Shown: piece by piece, positions 48,451 to 61,071 of the stretch | Position numbering within the stretch: position 1 is the first letter of the stretch | Layout of the letters: each line of letters begins with the position of its first letter | Assembly (NCBI GenBank): GCA_034620365.1 | Contig: JAQGEQ010000163.1 | Location: forward strand, 595,962-659,961 | Source: Pegea sp. RAD2-039 | Lineage: Eukaryota > Chordata > Thaliacea > Salpida > Salpidae | DNA: 64,000 nucleotides | Reading direction: 5' to 3' | Program-made: the position numbers and the translations under genes | Notes under the pieces: model-generated | Told to the model about the DNA's origin: nothing | Databases searched by the model: none | Seen by the model: only the letters and a program-made list of their open reading frames with translations

Positions 48451-49914
48451 GTCACACTAATAGATTTTTTGATAGCGATAATATTATGGGGCTTATTATT
48501 GAGTTTTTTTTATTGATATTAGTTTTTAACATTTTAATTAATGAAAATTACAGCTTTCATTTAAAATTATTTTCATTTTAATTTGTACTTGTAATATTAA
48601 TTAAATTATTAAAATAATAAATAAATGCTTTTTATAAAAATTTTATTTTTAATTTAGTTTTTATTCAAAGTTTTTACTTTTAAATTTGTAAATTTTCATG
48701 AAGTTATTTAATTTATTTTTTATTTTACTAAATAATTTTATATTTTTGTTTTTATTTTAATTGTAAAACTTTTAAACATTTTTCAACTTTATAAATATTT
48801 AGTTAAAGTAATAATTAATTGATTAATAAATAATTAAATTTAAATAACTTTATAGGTTATTATTATTAGCTTTTTTTTGTTTTAACAAATTTCATTTTGA
48901 AAATAAATTTTTTGTTTAATTTCCTGGAAATTTAAAGTTGTTTTAATTAAAATTTAATTTAATCAAAAAGAATTTTGTACTTTGAGGTATTCAAATTTAT
49001 ATAAATAAATTTGATTTAAATAGAATAATTGCTTATATTACACTAGTCTATTTGAAATATTTCTATTATTATAACTAATTTCTATACAGTTATAAAATAA
49101 TCTTGTATTTTATTCATTTATTATATGATTATATATATACAATATATACAATTTTAATAATACTTGATCATTTTATATCTAAATTGTTTGTTCAAAAACT
49201 ACATAATTTTCAATTTTATGTTTTTCTATAAAACTGTTTTTAATTATTACTTTTTTAAGAGAATTTCTTAAATTAATAAATTAAAATAATTTTATAATAT
49301 TTATAATCAAGTAAGAAATAAACTTTAGAACAAAAACTTTTTATCATTTATTAGATTTATTGATATGATTTTTTGTATATAAATATTTATATATTTGACT
49401 TATAAAGAAAATCTTTTATATAAATTTTAAATATTTATCTAGATATAGCTTTAATATGTTATAATTTTTGTTGATAATATTCTTATTAGAAATAAGTTTT
49501 TCTTTCAGTTTTTTTATAATTTTATCCAAATGTTCAAGAGCTTTTTACACAGGAATATTGATTAGAAAAATAAATCACTAAGTGAAATTTGGAAATATTT
49601 TTTTGAATATATTAAATTTGAAATATTGTTTATTTGACTTTAAACTTTTATCTCAACAATTTTTAATATAAATTTTGTTCATTTTAGGGAATTTTTAGGT
49701 TTTAAAATATTAAGAATCTCAAAAATTTGTTCCAAAACAAAATCTTTAATCTTTATGATGAAGAAGATATCTTTAAGATGAAGAAGATATCTTTTGATCG
49801 TTTCTTTTATCTTCGTTGATTAGAACGGCAACATTGGATCTTCTACAAGTTGAAGACAATCATGAATTTTTAAGTTTCAATTTGAGGGCACTTACCAAGT
49901 GTGAAGTGAATACT

Positions 49915-50392
49915 GAATACACCAACCAATCAGCAACCACCTAACTGAATTAATCACCAACCAATCAGCAACCAGCTAACTGAATTAATCACCAAACGAA
50001 TCAGCAACCAGCTAACTGAATTAATCACCAACCAATCAGCAACCTGCTAACTGAATTAATCACCAACCAATCAGCAACCAGCTAACTGAATTAATCACCA
50101 AACAATCAGCAACCACCTAACTGAATTAATCACCAACCAATCAGCAACCAGCTAACTGAATTAATCACCAAACAATCAGCAACCACCTAACTGAATTAAT
50201 CACCAACCAATCAGCAACCAGCTAACTGAATTAATCACCAACCAATCAGCAACCATCTAACTGAATTAATCACCAACCAATCAGCAACCAGCTAACTGAA
50301 TTAATCACCAACCAATCAGCAACCATCTAACTGAATTAATCACCAAACAATCAGCAACCATCTAACTGAATTAATCACCAACCAATCAGCTA
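49915..50392. repeat. 35-bp minisatellite, ~13-14 units
   Basis: The unit is CTGAATTAATCACCAACCAA followed by TCAGCAACCAGCTAA. Variation is confined to a few positions (CAGCTAA, CACCTAA or CATCTAA; ACCAATC or AACAATC). Most units carry ACCAATCAGC, a close match to the CCAAT-box (NF-Y) consensus. The right end runs into a KH-domain gene fragment. Confidence 0.95.
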
Positions 50393-50540
50393 CTGTTACT
50401 CCTGTAACACTTTCTATTTGCTTGATCATCTTTCCTTCATATCGAATCACCATTCCGACAGCTACTCTAGGTACAGCAACCATCGATTTGGAGAGTTTAT
50501 CATCAAACATGGTATGCTGGCGAGTTTGGAAAGATGCCAA
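50375..50540 (-). pseudogene. KH-domain fragment (FUBP-like)
   Basis: The minus-strand frame contains MVAVPRVAVGMVIRYEGKMI followed by KQIESVTGVTVA, close to a KH domain of the FUBP/KSRP type (VPRxAVGxVIGxxGxMIKxIQ). The first glycine of the GxxG nucleic-acid loop is replaced (RYEG), and the fragment stops after about half a KH domain where the minisatellite begins. There is no flanking exon. It is likely a dead piece of a single-stranded nucleic-acid-binding protein gene. Confidence 0.65.
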
Positions 50541-51585
50541 ATAAGATCATATGATTTTCCTCACACACATTTTATTAACTTTATTTTGACTTTCATCAAT
50601 ATTATATTAATGATTATTTATTTATAATTATAAGTACTGAAATAGCTTGAGTATATACTTTGAAAATGGACAAAAATGACGTTTTACTTTTCTGGAGTCT
50701 AAATAACAATTTTCTTATTTTGACTGTTTGAACTTCAATTCTACTCATTATAATTATTAAAATATTTATTATTATTTATTAACTTTTCTTGAGAATCATC
50801 AATAGTTTCAAGTTGAACCACGTGACCAACTTTGAATCACGTGACCAACTATGAACCACGAGACCAGCTTTGAATCATTTTTTCTTTAAAATAATAATTA
50901 AATAACAAAAACCATGTAATAATTTAAATAAAGGTTTGAAAGAAAGTTTGCTTGAAATATTTATTTAAAATGTTATTTTAAAGTTAACTTATCATACTCT
51001 ATTAAGTAAAAAACCCAAATTAGTCGTTAGCAATAATTTTAGTAGGCTAAATTGAATCAGAGGACTGTCCATTTTTCACTGTTATTAGTCGCCTTTTACA
51101 ATTGAAAAAAAAAATTCTTTAAAAGTTATTTTTATTAAACTATTACAGTAAAGTATTTGAATCTATGACGGGTTTAGCTACAATTCAAGATAAACAGATT
51201 CTATTTTAAACGTTTTAAACCTTGGCTTGTTAGATGGGTAATTTATAAGCAACAAAAGTTATACTGAAACAGGGTACTCAGATATTAGTAGCTAGGTTTA
51301 TATTTGAATTATTTTATGATAACATCAGATCACCACTGAAACAATTAATCAAAGATGAATTTTAGAATCTTAAATATCTCAATCATTTAGATAATTTAGA
51401 ACTTCTTTGCTCTATGGGCATAACTTCAACATTTCCTGAGTGGTTATAACAAAGACTTTGTCATTCTTGCTTATTTATTTATTTCAAAAGAAAATGTTTT
51501 TCAAGAGATTAACTTCAAAGTCAATAATTACAAAACAACAAAAGTTAAAATATCGATAAAAGTTAAAGTTCACGAGAGAACGATT
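50541..51585. other. Intergenic, nothing recognised
   Basis: AT-rich. Around 50,815-50,880 a ~22-base phrase (GAACCACGTGACCAACTTTG) is repeated three times imperfectly, with CACGTG E-box cores in the first and similar CACGTGACC in the second. No gene. Confidence 0.45.
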
Positions 51586-52706
51586 TTAGTTGGTTGGCTG
51601 GGTGAATATGGTAAACTTGCAAAAGATCAGAAGCATTGTCACTACACAGACTGATGACGTCAGTGAGGTCATCTGTTGATAAAAAAATTTGTAGGATGAA
51701 GCATCAACAATTAAAATTTAAAAATAATTTTTTACTTGTAATGCTTGACTTTCACGGTTAAGCTTTTTAACAAGACAAATGGTTTCATCAAATCTAGATT
51801 CTAATTCTTTTTGGTTTCGAGTCAATTGGCGATTGATTACTGTTAACTTAAGGCACTGCTCTTTGAGACTTGTTATGGCATCTCGGTTTTCTTTAATTGA
51901 TAACTGAAAAAAAAAATCAAATTAATTTTTGATGGTAAGCCTTTTCATTTACGTTCAAAGCATCAAATTTTTCACAAATTTCTTTATTTTCTTTTTGAAT
52001 CTCATTCACTTCTACACAACCAAAGGCGATTTTATTTCGAATTGAACCCAGCTTCTCAATAACAGCATTACAGTCAGTTTGAAGGTTAACATTATTCAGT
52101 TTCTGGTTTAGAGCAATACTCATTAATTTTGCTTTATTTCTTATCTTAAATAAAATTGAGTTAGAAAAGCAAAAAGATTGCGAAATAATAACCAATTTTT
52201 CGTTGGCTTCTTTCAATTTTCTTTGTGAGTTTTCAAGGGTTGTAGTAGCGGTTTGTATTTGCTCTTTTGATTTTGTTATCATTAAGCGTTTGTTCTGATT
52301 TTCAGCCTTCAGCTCTCCATTAATTCTTTTCAATTTCAAAATTTCTTTCTGTAAACAGCTGAAAAATGAATTTGAAAATATGATGAAACAACAAACCTGA
52401 GATTTTGAAATCTCATCCACTTTATCGACAGCAACGTTTTGAGAATCCAAATTTAATCCTTGATCCACAACTCCAGTTTCATTTAGAAGGTTTTTGACTC
52501 TATCAAAAGAAATATTTCAAACTGAAAACAATCTACTTTAATACTTACTCTTTTTTAATTTTATTTTCAGTAAAAATCTGTTGATATTTTCGCTTCGGTT
52601 TCAAACTTCTATCTTCTTTTGAGCAGCTTGGTTTTGTATTATTCTAGAAAAATAAAACTTAAAATACATCTTTAAAAAACTTCTAACTTACTTGAGAAGA
52701 CGACAT
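51586..52706 (-). CDS. Tail-anchored coiled-coil protein, paralog 2
   Basis: Seven exons, again with a 15-nt first exon (52692-52706, MSSSQ). Basic N-terminus (CSKEDRSLKPKRKYQQ), then KEILKLKRINGELKAENQNK, a long coiled coil (LENSQRKLKEANEKL; NEIQKENKEICEKFDALN; LKLTVINRQLTRNQKELES) and a last exon with a hydrophobic segment (SSVCVVTMLLIFCKFTIF) and stop. About 270 aa. Shared with paralog 1: exon number, first-exon size and phase, the EILKLK-x-x-N start of the central coil, and the terminal membrane segment. The sequences are otherwise far apart, so the duplication is old, unlike the fresh repeats around it. Function unknown. Confidence 0.75.
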
Positions 52707-53170
52707 ATTGGAGAACAGTGTTGGTATTCAAAAGTGAGAAATTCGTATCTAAATCCGTGTATTTTATACCTAAAACTAGAAACGATTTTATATTAAATAT
52801 TGTGTTTTTGTAAATTGTTTACTTTTTGTAATCATAAAAACTTATTTTTAGAAATAAGAATCTTACTTAGACTTAGAGTACAAATTGTCCATGCTAAAAA
52901 CTACTTTAAAATTCATCTAAAAAAACAACTTTATATAAATTTTTAAAAAACTAAAAAGTTTTATTTGGATTAATTTAAACTCGAAATATTTGGTGAGTTT
53001 GCGAGTGATGAGTCGACTTTTCTATAGCTGATTATAAAAGTTATTGAACTGAAGCTAATTTAGAAATATATTTCTATTGCAGCAAATCTTCAATCTTTAC
53101 AAACATTATTTTATTAAAAGCAAAAAGTTAAAAAAAAATTTCTAAGAGATCAGATTCAATTCTTATACTT

Positions 53171-53247
53171 TGAAATATTTATTTATTACAAGAAATGCAA
53201 AGGAGGGTACCTGAAAAAAGCACCTCTCGCTAACACACATTCTCTCA
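53171..53247 (-). repeat. Hairpin plus TAAA-tail element, right-arm copy
   Basis: Counterpart of 34,936-35,010, minus strand: ATTTATTTATTACAAG then the hairpin to AACACACATTCTC. Small differences from the left-arm copy (GAAATGCAAAGGAGGG). Confidence 0.55.
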
Positions 53248-53376
53248 AATAACATCTATTTAGTCAAAAATATAGAAAGTAAAAGATGTAACAAATGACA
53301 TTTCAGTAGTCATCAAAGCATATAACAGTGAACAATTACATAGAATGTTAATATGTTCAGAAATTATCGAGGAAAT

Positions 53377-53570
53377 GTTACTTTAAGAGCTTCAACATCA
53401 ATCTGATGTCAATTAAATATTATCATTATTTGATTTCCACTTTTTCTGAAAACTTTTTCTAATGACATTAAACTAAAAAATATGACTTTTATGATCGTAG
53501 TTGTAGTTGTAGTTGGACACCGAGTACAAACTGCCTACGAGGCTCCAACTCCGGCTTTAAATTTGGAGTT
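53377..53570 (-). repeat. ~190-bp repeat R190, right arm inner copy
   Basis: Counterpart of 34,625-34,812. Includes the ATCGTAGTTGTAGTTGTAG run. Confidence 0.75.
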
Positions 53571-54739
53571 TTGCATCTCCTAAAGTTCTTGTCATTTAAC
53601 TAGACTCACAGGACTTTTAGGGTTAGAGTAATAAATTATAATCTAAAAGACAAGTTAGATTATTCCATTTATTTTCCAAAGAAAAGTTTTTTAGAAATAG
53701 ATATTAACTGTATTGAAAATTATTCGTTTTTTTCGAAGAAAAAGACGCTGGTAAACAAACCCAAAACTTTTATCAGTTATTTTAATAAATGATACTTTTG
53801 TTGTCAGTGGGAAAGTTGTCCTCGTTCTCTTGCATAGAAGATTAAAAGCGACTGACGTTTGTAAGATCAAGTTAAAGAAAATTAGTAAAAGAAATATAGA
53901 AAGTTTTATAGAGCGATCACATTGAAACGCAGAGAGACAAATTTCATCAAAAATTAAATTTATCAAAAGACAGATGATATGATCACGTGACTGAAGACTG
54001 CTGTTGAAGAAATCATTTACAAGCTGAAGCGTGATCCCGAAGCAATCACGAAAGCAATCGTAGAAACTAGAGCCTGTCTAAAAACATAACTTTGAAATTA
54101 TTTCACTTTAATGATCTTTATCTAGAAGCCATTCGTCTATTCATCGGGAGTTGATATCTGTTGTTACTAAAAATTAAATTGGTCATTTGGTTACAGACTC
54201 ATTTAGAAAAATTTGAAATCTTTTTATGTTTAAAGTCAGGATTATTCTACAATCAAATGTTTTCCAGCGACTTTGACATACAGTTAGATATTTTGGTCAA
54301 ATATTTAGTTTCTAGTTGATTTTGAAAACTTAATCAAAATATAATTTAAGTTTAACCTAATTTCAATCAGAAACCTTTTTCAGAATAAAACTTTGAGATA
54401 ACACTTTGTAATTCTGAACAAACCATAAGAACTGTTAGTTGAAAGTCTGTGAGTGAAGTGCAGAAAACCTTTTAATTACGTTTACATCTGCTTCTGGTGA
54501 GTTTATGATCTTCATTTTATTACAAACTAGTATATTAAATCATCAAATAGTTGAAACAAGAAGTTATCTTCATTCAAATTAGAAATTTTTCTACTTTTAG
54601 TCTAACTGAATCTTCTTTCACAGCTTTTATAAATCAATTTAATAACTTCTATTAGAAAACTAAATATTCACATCACAATAGATTGAACACGATTATGCAA
54701 ATGTTTTATTTAATAGTAATCGTATTAAATTAATCTGAA
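53571..54739. other. CNDP2 3' flank, right arm
   Basis: Matches 33,438-34,624 in reverse. No complete gene; it holds the exon-like fragment at 53,996-54,088. Confidence 0.5.
53996..54088 (+). other. Exon-like fragment of an unrecognised gene (right arm)
   Basis: Same frame as at 34,098-34,190: AVEEIIYKLKRDPEAITK, AIVETRACLKT, stop. No amino-acid difference between the arms, although the flanks have changed. Confidence 0.4.
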
Positions 54740-57257
54740 TTAATCTTTATAACATTTAGAAAGTTCTTCTAAATAAGCGGCCATAACTTTCATTCCATTC
54801 ATAAAGTTTGATCTGAATAAAAAACCCAAGTTTTAGAAAAACTAAAGAAAAAGTAATATTTAAAATAAAATGTTTTGTTTAATTAATTTATTGTTGAAAA
54901 ATTTAAAGCAAGTATAGTAATAACTATTTATTGTTTTTCAAGATGAATATTGAAACTAGAAATTATTTTATTTATGAAATATTTCTTTAAGCTTTTTAAT
55001 TTCATCAAAATATTTTGATAGAAAATTTTTCAAGATAATTTCTCTTTAATATTATTCTTCAAATTTAATACAAAATCAATAAAAAAATCACCGATCAATT
55101 TTTTCATTTTGTGAATGAGCACCATCATCACAAGCTCCAACTGGTAACAACAATACGCTTTTACCTATAACTTGTTGAAAGGTTAGAGCCACAGGTATAC
55201 TACCACCTTCTCTAGTTAGATCTGGTTCTATTCCAAAAACTAAAACAAATTTAAAGCTTCAATTTGATTGTTTCAAAGACACCCAAGTATTTTGAAATGA
55301 CTAACCCGTCTTCATAGCCTTTTTACCAGCTGTGAAATTTGGTGAGTTTAAATCACCAACCCAAGCATCGCTGCCACCTTCTTCAGCCACAGCCTTCATC
55401 TTATTTGGACTTCCACTTTTTTTATGTATCTCTTCTATATATTTCAGAGTCTTCAAAAAAACAATAAATAAATCGGACGTATGTTTAACAGATAGAAGTT
55501 ACAAGAGATTCAACATCTTCAGTTGTTTGATTTGGAACAAGTCGAATTGAAAACTTTCCAATAACTTTTCTTGGAATAACAGTCTTAGAGCCTGGCCCTG
55601 AAAAGGCGCCTAGCAGCGAAAACCAACATTTTAGGTAAAAAAAAACTTTATTTTTAAAATCTGTTCACCTTCTATACCATGAAGAGATAATGAAGGAAAT
55701 CTCCATCTGTTCATCAGTAACTCTTCTTTTGTAGATTTTATCAGTTTTTTTGCTCCAATATCTTCTTGGAAGAGCTTTGGATCAAAATCAATGTCCTCAT
55801 AAATCTTTTTCTCTTCCTCACCCACCTTTCAAAAGATTTATTTTCGATAAAACAAAATTATCAAAAACGTTGTTCAAAATAAACTTTGAAGTAAAAATAG
55901 AAAATAAACTTCAAAAACCGGATATATAATTTACCATATTTAGATTTCAAGATATTCTAAAATAGTTAAACACTAAATTTTTATCAGCTAAGACGTATAT
56001 AAGTTGGAATAAATAAGGATAAAAATAAATTTTTAGATGTTATCAAAATGCAACAGATATTTCAACGTTTGAAATTGAACAAGAATCAAACTAACTGGTA
56101 GAACATTATCACAAACTCCAGGAATCAGAATCTTTCCATTCAAATCAACTAATGAAGACATAATGTTGATTAAATCAGTCATTGCTTCATGAACACTTCC
56201 TCCATAACTCTTTCAAAACAAATCTTTTGTAATCATCTTATAACCAAATATTTTTTGAGAACTAACTCCTGAATGGAGGTCTTTGTTCGCACATTCAATC
56301 TCAATAAAGAAATAAGAAATTCCACGAAGTCCATAAGTGATGCAAGGTTTATTTTTGCCGAGCCAGTGGTTATCAGAGATGCAAATATTTTCAACGTTTT
56401 TCAAGAAAGTATCTTTGCTGTGAAAGTAAAACTTTAAATATTTTCGAAATTATTTCCGGTGACAAGCTCATTTATTATTTATAAAAATATCTGGGTAAGT
56501 ATTATGAGTTTACAACTAACATCTTAAAAAGTAAATCATCAAGTCCTGCAGAAGTGACTTCTTCAAGTCCTTCGAGAACAAATTTTAAATTGACGGGAAT
56601 ATCGATTCCAAGTTTTTGGTAAGCTTCAATGCAGTTGAACCAACATAAAACTGGACCTTTATCGTCGGTTGAGCCTCTACCAAACAACTTTCCGTCTTTC
56701 TGTGATGAAAATTCAACAAAATAAAGTTTTAAAACAAAATTTCAGAAACTTTAAGATTTCAATTTTTTAAATTCAAAGTTTTAATTTTAAACAAAAACTA
56801 AAAACGAAGTTTAAATGAAATTAACCTCAGTTAAAACAAATGGATCTGTGTCCCAGCCGTCTTCAAGAGCAGCTGGTTGTACATCTAAATGTCCATAGAC
56901 ACATAGAGTGGATTTATTTGGATCATCTCCAAGACTAGCCAATAAAATTGGAGGAGATGGGATCACTTCTCCATTAGATCTTTTTTCATTTGCTATTCGA
57001 AAGATAAAATTTTAACTTTTTGAAATTAAGATAAAAGTCACTACAAAAATGAACAAACCAACTGGTGAAAGTTCCACTTTGCACCCTAACTCTTCTTTCA
57101 TATACTCAGCTGTTACTTCCATCATTTTTATACATTCGTCTCGTTTTTCTGGACAAGCAGAAACACTTTGTATTGCAACAGCTTGAGATAGACGTTGAAT
57201 GTAAAGCTCTTGATGTTCATCAAGATACTTAAAGATTGAAGTTAGTTTCTCTGACAT
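54740..57257 (-). CDS. CNDP2: CNDP2-type cytosolic nonspecific dipeptidase, intact right-arm copy
   Basis: Ten exons matching the left-arm copy, but exon 8 has 7 A after CAT and reads on as [17 protein letters not shown] to the end, giving a 479-aa protein; human CNDP2 is 475 aa. It hydrolyses dipeptides such as Cys-Gly in the cytosol with two metal ions. Ligands and catalytic residues: His of GHLDVQPA, Asp of STDDKG, Glu-Glu of LEGLEE, Asp of CISDN and His of AHSQNE. The C-terminus reads [14 protein letters not shown], where the left arm has MAVYLEE. It faces away from the fifth CWC22, as in the left arm. This is the likely functional copy. Confidence 0.92.
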
Positions 57258-57644
57258 CTTCAACAGCAAACTTTTGTAAAGACTAAAACGTTACTAAAGC
57301 AAAAAAAGTTTACAAGTTTAACTTTAAATCATGTAAGATATCAACAACGAAACCAAACTTTATAAAGTTTACTGATTGAAACCTTGAGTCAGCGAGCTTT
57401 TATTAGAGAACAACTTTTTTTAATAAAGCCAGCTCACTTTTTTTAATATCATTCTGTTTGTTCTATTTACTTAAAAGTTGTAAATACACAATAAAGTATC
57501 AAATCTAGAGTGCTTTTAAACACAAGCTTGTAGTAAGACTGTCTGGCTAACAATTAAAAGAACAAATTAACATATAAAAATATTGACAAACAACTATTTG
57601 AAGTTTGTCTGAATTTGTAGAGAATGAAAGAGTTAAAAGTTTGT

Positions 57645-57765
57645 TTTTATATATATATAAAACCAGATATATTTAGAGATATAGACATAAATCTAGATAA
57701 ATTTATATATCTATATATTTATGTATATATTTGATTTTATATATATATAAATTATATAAATAAAA
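57645..57765. repeat. AT-only quasi-palindrome, right arm
   Basis: Counterpart of 30,418-30,535, with one or two changes (TCTAGATAAATTTATAT). Confidence 0.6.
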
Positions 57766-58551
57766 AATCAGATATGGAAAAATCAAAAAAACTTTTATCA
57801 GGAAAAGTATTTTGAGATGAAAAAAATCCAATTTAAAAAATCAGTTTAAAAATAGAAATAGTGTTGTTAACATTAACATAGTGATTACAATTTGAATTAT
57901 AGAGACTTTTATCAATTTTACTTACAAAGTAATTGTCTTATCAATAGGAAATCTTGGAAAAAATATTTTAACACATTTAAAGCAATTATTATAAAGAAGT
58001 TTTTGGTTAAATAAATATTTTAAATTATTCATTAGCAACTTGTAATTTTTTCATTTTAAGTCGATATGTTTATGTAAATAAATCTGAATAAAATATTTTG
58101 ATTAATTACTCAACAGATGGTTTGCAAGGAAAAATACTTTTTATATCAAATAAATAAATTTGCTTAAATCTTTTTGCTTTGAAAATAATATTTTAAAATT
58201 TTATAAAAAATGGAAATTTTAAATGTTATGAAAAGTTCTTAACAAAGTTGACAAATATTTTCTAGAAAACCTCGATATGTTAACACACCTTTAGCTAATT
58301 TCCACAACAAATATTTAATTGAAATTAAGTTCCAAATCATGTTTGTTACACAAACCATGAAACAAACAAATATTTAAGAATTATCAATTAACTTTCCACA
58401 GATCAACCTCTTGTTGTATTTTTGTGGACGAACTCTTTTAAAACTTAGAAAAAATAATCCGGGTTCAACTACTGAGTCTTCAATTAATTCATAAATTTAA
58501 AGTAGCTGATTGATGAACTTTTTAGAACTGATTTCGATATTTTGTAAAAAA

Positions 58552-58738
58552 TGTTACTTTAAGAGCTTTAACATCAATCAAATGTCAATTAAATATTATC
58601 ATTATTTGATTTCCACTTTTTCTGAAAGCTTTTTTTAAATATTATTAAACTAAGAAATATGACTTTTTATGATCGTAGTTGTAGAACATTGAGTACAGAC
58701 TGCCTATGGGGCTCTAACTCCAGCTTTTCGATATCTAA
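58552..58738 (-). repeat. ~190-bp repeat R190, right arm outer copy
   Basis: Counterpart of 29,445-29,640; with 53,377-53,570 it brackets the intact CNDP2. Confidence 0.75.
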
Positions 58739-59139
58739 CTAAGTAGAAGCTGAAACGTCGCGTATATACCTAAATTGGATTGCTTTAATTTTATTATTTA
58801 AGTAGAAACGCGTTTAACATTTAGCTTATTAGTAATTATTTTAGCTTTAATAAAAGTTTAATCAACTTTAAGCAGAAAATAAAGATACAAAATAAAATTA
58901 AATAGAAAGTTTTGTTTTTGTAATTATTATTGTTTTGGTTTAGTTTTTATTGATAACATTTGTTGTTTATATTTTTGTTTTAAATGAACAAAGAATTATA
59001 TTAGATTTTTTAAATTTACAGAAAACTGATTTTTTTATTGATTTTATTTGATACCTTCAAATTATTCGTAGTAAAAATAACACACTACCATCTTTTGCAG
59101 AACCCATTTTGGACATTAGTCACAATAGTAGTGTCTATA

Positions 59140-60110
59140 ATACTAAATTGCTAAAACTTAAAGTCAATAAAAAAGATTGATATCAAATTTCACTTTTTAT
59201 GTTTTTATTAAAATTTTGAGACTTATTTGTTTTTATTTAGTTACAAGTAACTTCATCTGATAAATATTTTCTTATTTTTTTACAATATTTGATTATTTTT
59301 TACCTTTTTCCAAAAATTCTTGAAATACTTTCATTCTAAACTGGTAAATTGGTTTTTACAAAAATTTTGATTATTTTTTCATTTTATTTTAACCAATCAA
59401 AGACGAGTATTGTTGAAAAAATTGCATATATATACAAGACTGTCTGCCAAGGTTTCATTTGGATAAGAATTTTGTCGTCACCTCTCTTCAATTACCATCA
59501 TAGTGAAAGTTTGTAAATTTTGTTGCTCGTGATGTTTGAGTTTCTGTTTAGTATTATGTTGTAAAATTTTGAGTAAATTTTCTGTGCTACTTTTACTTGA
59601 AGTGTTTTTCATTTTTTTCTGTTTTTTTGTAACAGTATTGGCGAAGCTAAAGTTCAAATCTCAATTTTTTTATGTTGCAAAAATTTGAGTCTTCTCTCCC
59701 ATCTATTGAAGATTCTTCCTCTTCTAGAAAGAAAATCGGATCTTTGAATATAAAAAAGCTTCATCCAACAACGTCTGCAGAAATCATTTGATTTTGAAAT
59801 GGAAAACTTGTCATGAATTTTCTGACAGTTTTTAAGTTCGCTTTAACAACTGCTTCCATTCTAAACCAAATCTTCAATTTTATGGTTTTCCAAGTATTTT
59901 TCATATGAAGAATATATTTGTTCATTTCTTTTATATTTTCATCTAATTTTTTTTCTGAAATGAAATTTGATTGGTTTGTAGAGCCTTTTATTGTTACCAG
60001 ATAATAATCTGAGTTTCTTTAACGAGCTTTCTACATACTCTCAACTCTTTCGAATATTTTGATATATAAAATTTATTCATAAAAATAACTGAAATAATAA
60101 AAAGAATTAT
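59140..60110 (-). repeat. Element X, copy 5, with intron-1 remnant
   Basis: Reverse-complement counterpart of X copy 4, including the loss of CWC22 exon 2 at the junction and the missing bases near 59,262. The lysine-rich frame is open on the minus strand. Confidence 0.7.
59391..59437 (+). promoter_or_regulatory. CCAAT plus TATA-like module, X copy 5
   Basis: AACCAATC then CATATATATACAAG, here on the plus strand, pointing toward CWC22 copy 5. Confidence 0.4.
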
Positions 60111-61071
60111 GCTAAAAGCTAAAGTACTGTTTTTCAGCAAAAAGATTTTCTTTTGCGGTAAGATGATTATGGTACTCAGATTATTTTTCTCACTACTATA
60201 GTTATTGTTTTAAATTATTTCTTTAAATGTTTTTTTCATATATGCGATCGTTTGAATTTATTTCAGTACTAATATGGCTTTTTATTATTTTGGCTTTAGA
60301 GGGATATTTGATACCGAACACAAATTCTCTGGTCATACAACTGATTCAGTATAAAGTTTGCATGTTAGCTTTATTATTTTAATGTTAAATTCGTAAATCG
60401 AATAGATTTTGTTTTGAGATTTTTATTAAAGTGTTTCTAATTGATTTGAAAATTTAAAGAATAAATTATTTTCAGAATTTTATTTATAATTACTTTTATC
60501 AGTTTACAATTGAATAGAAAAATCAATAAGTATAATCTTTTTTTTTAATTTCAATTTCTATTATTGTACAATTTTAATTTATACATTACTTTATGTGAAT
60601 AATATTTTTATTTATATAATATAAGATTATGTTGTTGTTTTATTATTTCATTTTATTTTATGCTATCAGTGTTTTTGATTTAATTCCTAATAAATTATGT
60701 TGAATATCTTGTTATGTGTATTTTAAATAATATTTTGTGATATTCTTGTAACTATTTGATTTTTAAATTTTCTATTGTTGCTTATCTTGTTTAAAAATAG
60801 TTAAAAATATATTTTTATATGTAACTAACTATTTAACTTTTCTTTATTTATTTTATTACAAAAAATTTATATTTTTATTTAAGAAACAATAAGCATGCAT
60901 GTATAAAAGATAATATATTTTATGTAAAATAGCTTCTATATTCAGTTATAATTAAATTTAGAATAATTTTTTAGTAATATTGATTGAAATTTTTACCACT
61001 AATTAAATTTTCAAAAATTTATAGGTTGTTTTATAAAAATTATTTCTTAACGTTGGTGACTACTCAATATC
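60111..61071. other. CWC22 copy 5 upstream region
   Basis: AT-rich flank. Its variants (for example TTTTATGTAAAATAGC near 60,920) match copy 3, its partner in the other arm. No gene. Confidence 0.6.

Larger units (their letters stand above)
47547..49914. other. Very AT-rich spacer
   Basis: No gene. 48,480-49,750 is close to pure A+T with scattered G/C. Two hairpin-tail elements (48,168-48,200 and 48,378-48,450) lie at its left. A short repeat ATCTTTAAGATGAAGAAGAT occurs near 49,755-49,795. Confidence 0.5.
57258..59139. other. CNDP2 5' region, right arm
   Basis: Counterpart of 29,051-30,909; no gene. It contains an AT palindrome (57,645-57,765) and the outer R190 (58,552-58,738). Confidence 0.5.

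Noticed and set aside
49915-50392. CRISPR-like array
   Set aside because: Units are directly tandem without unique spacers, and the genome is animal; it is a minisatellite.
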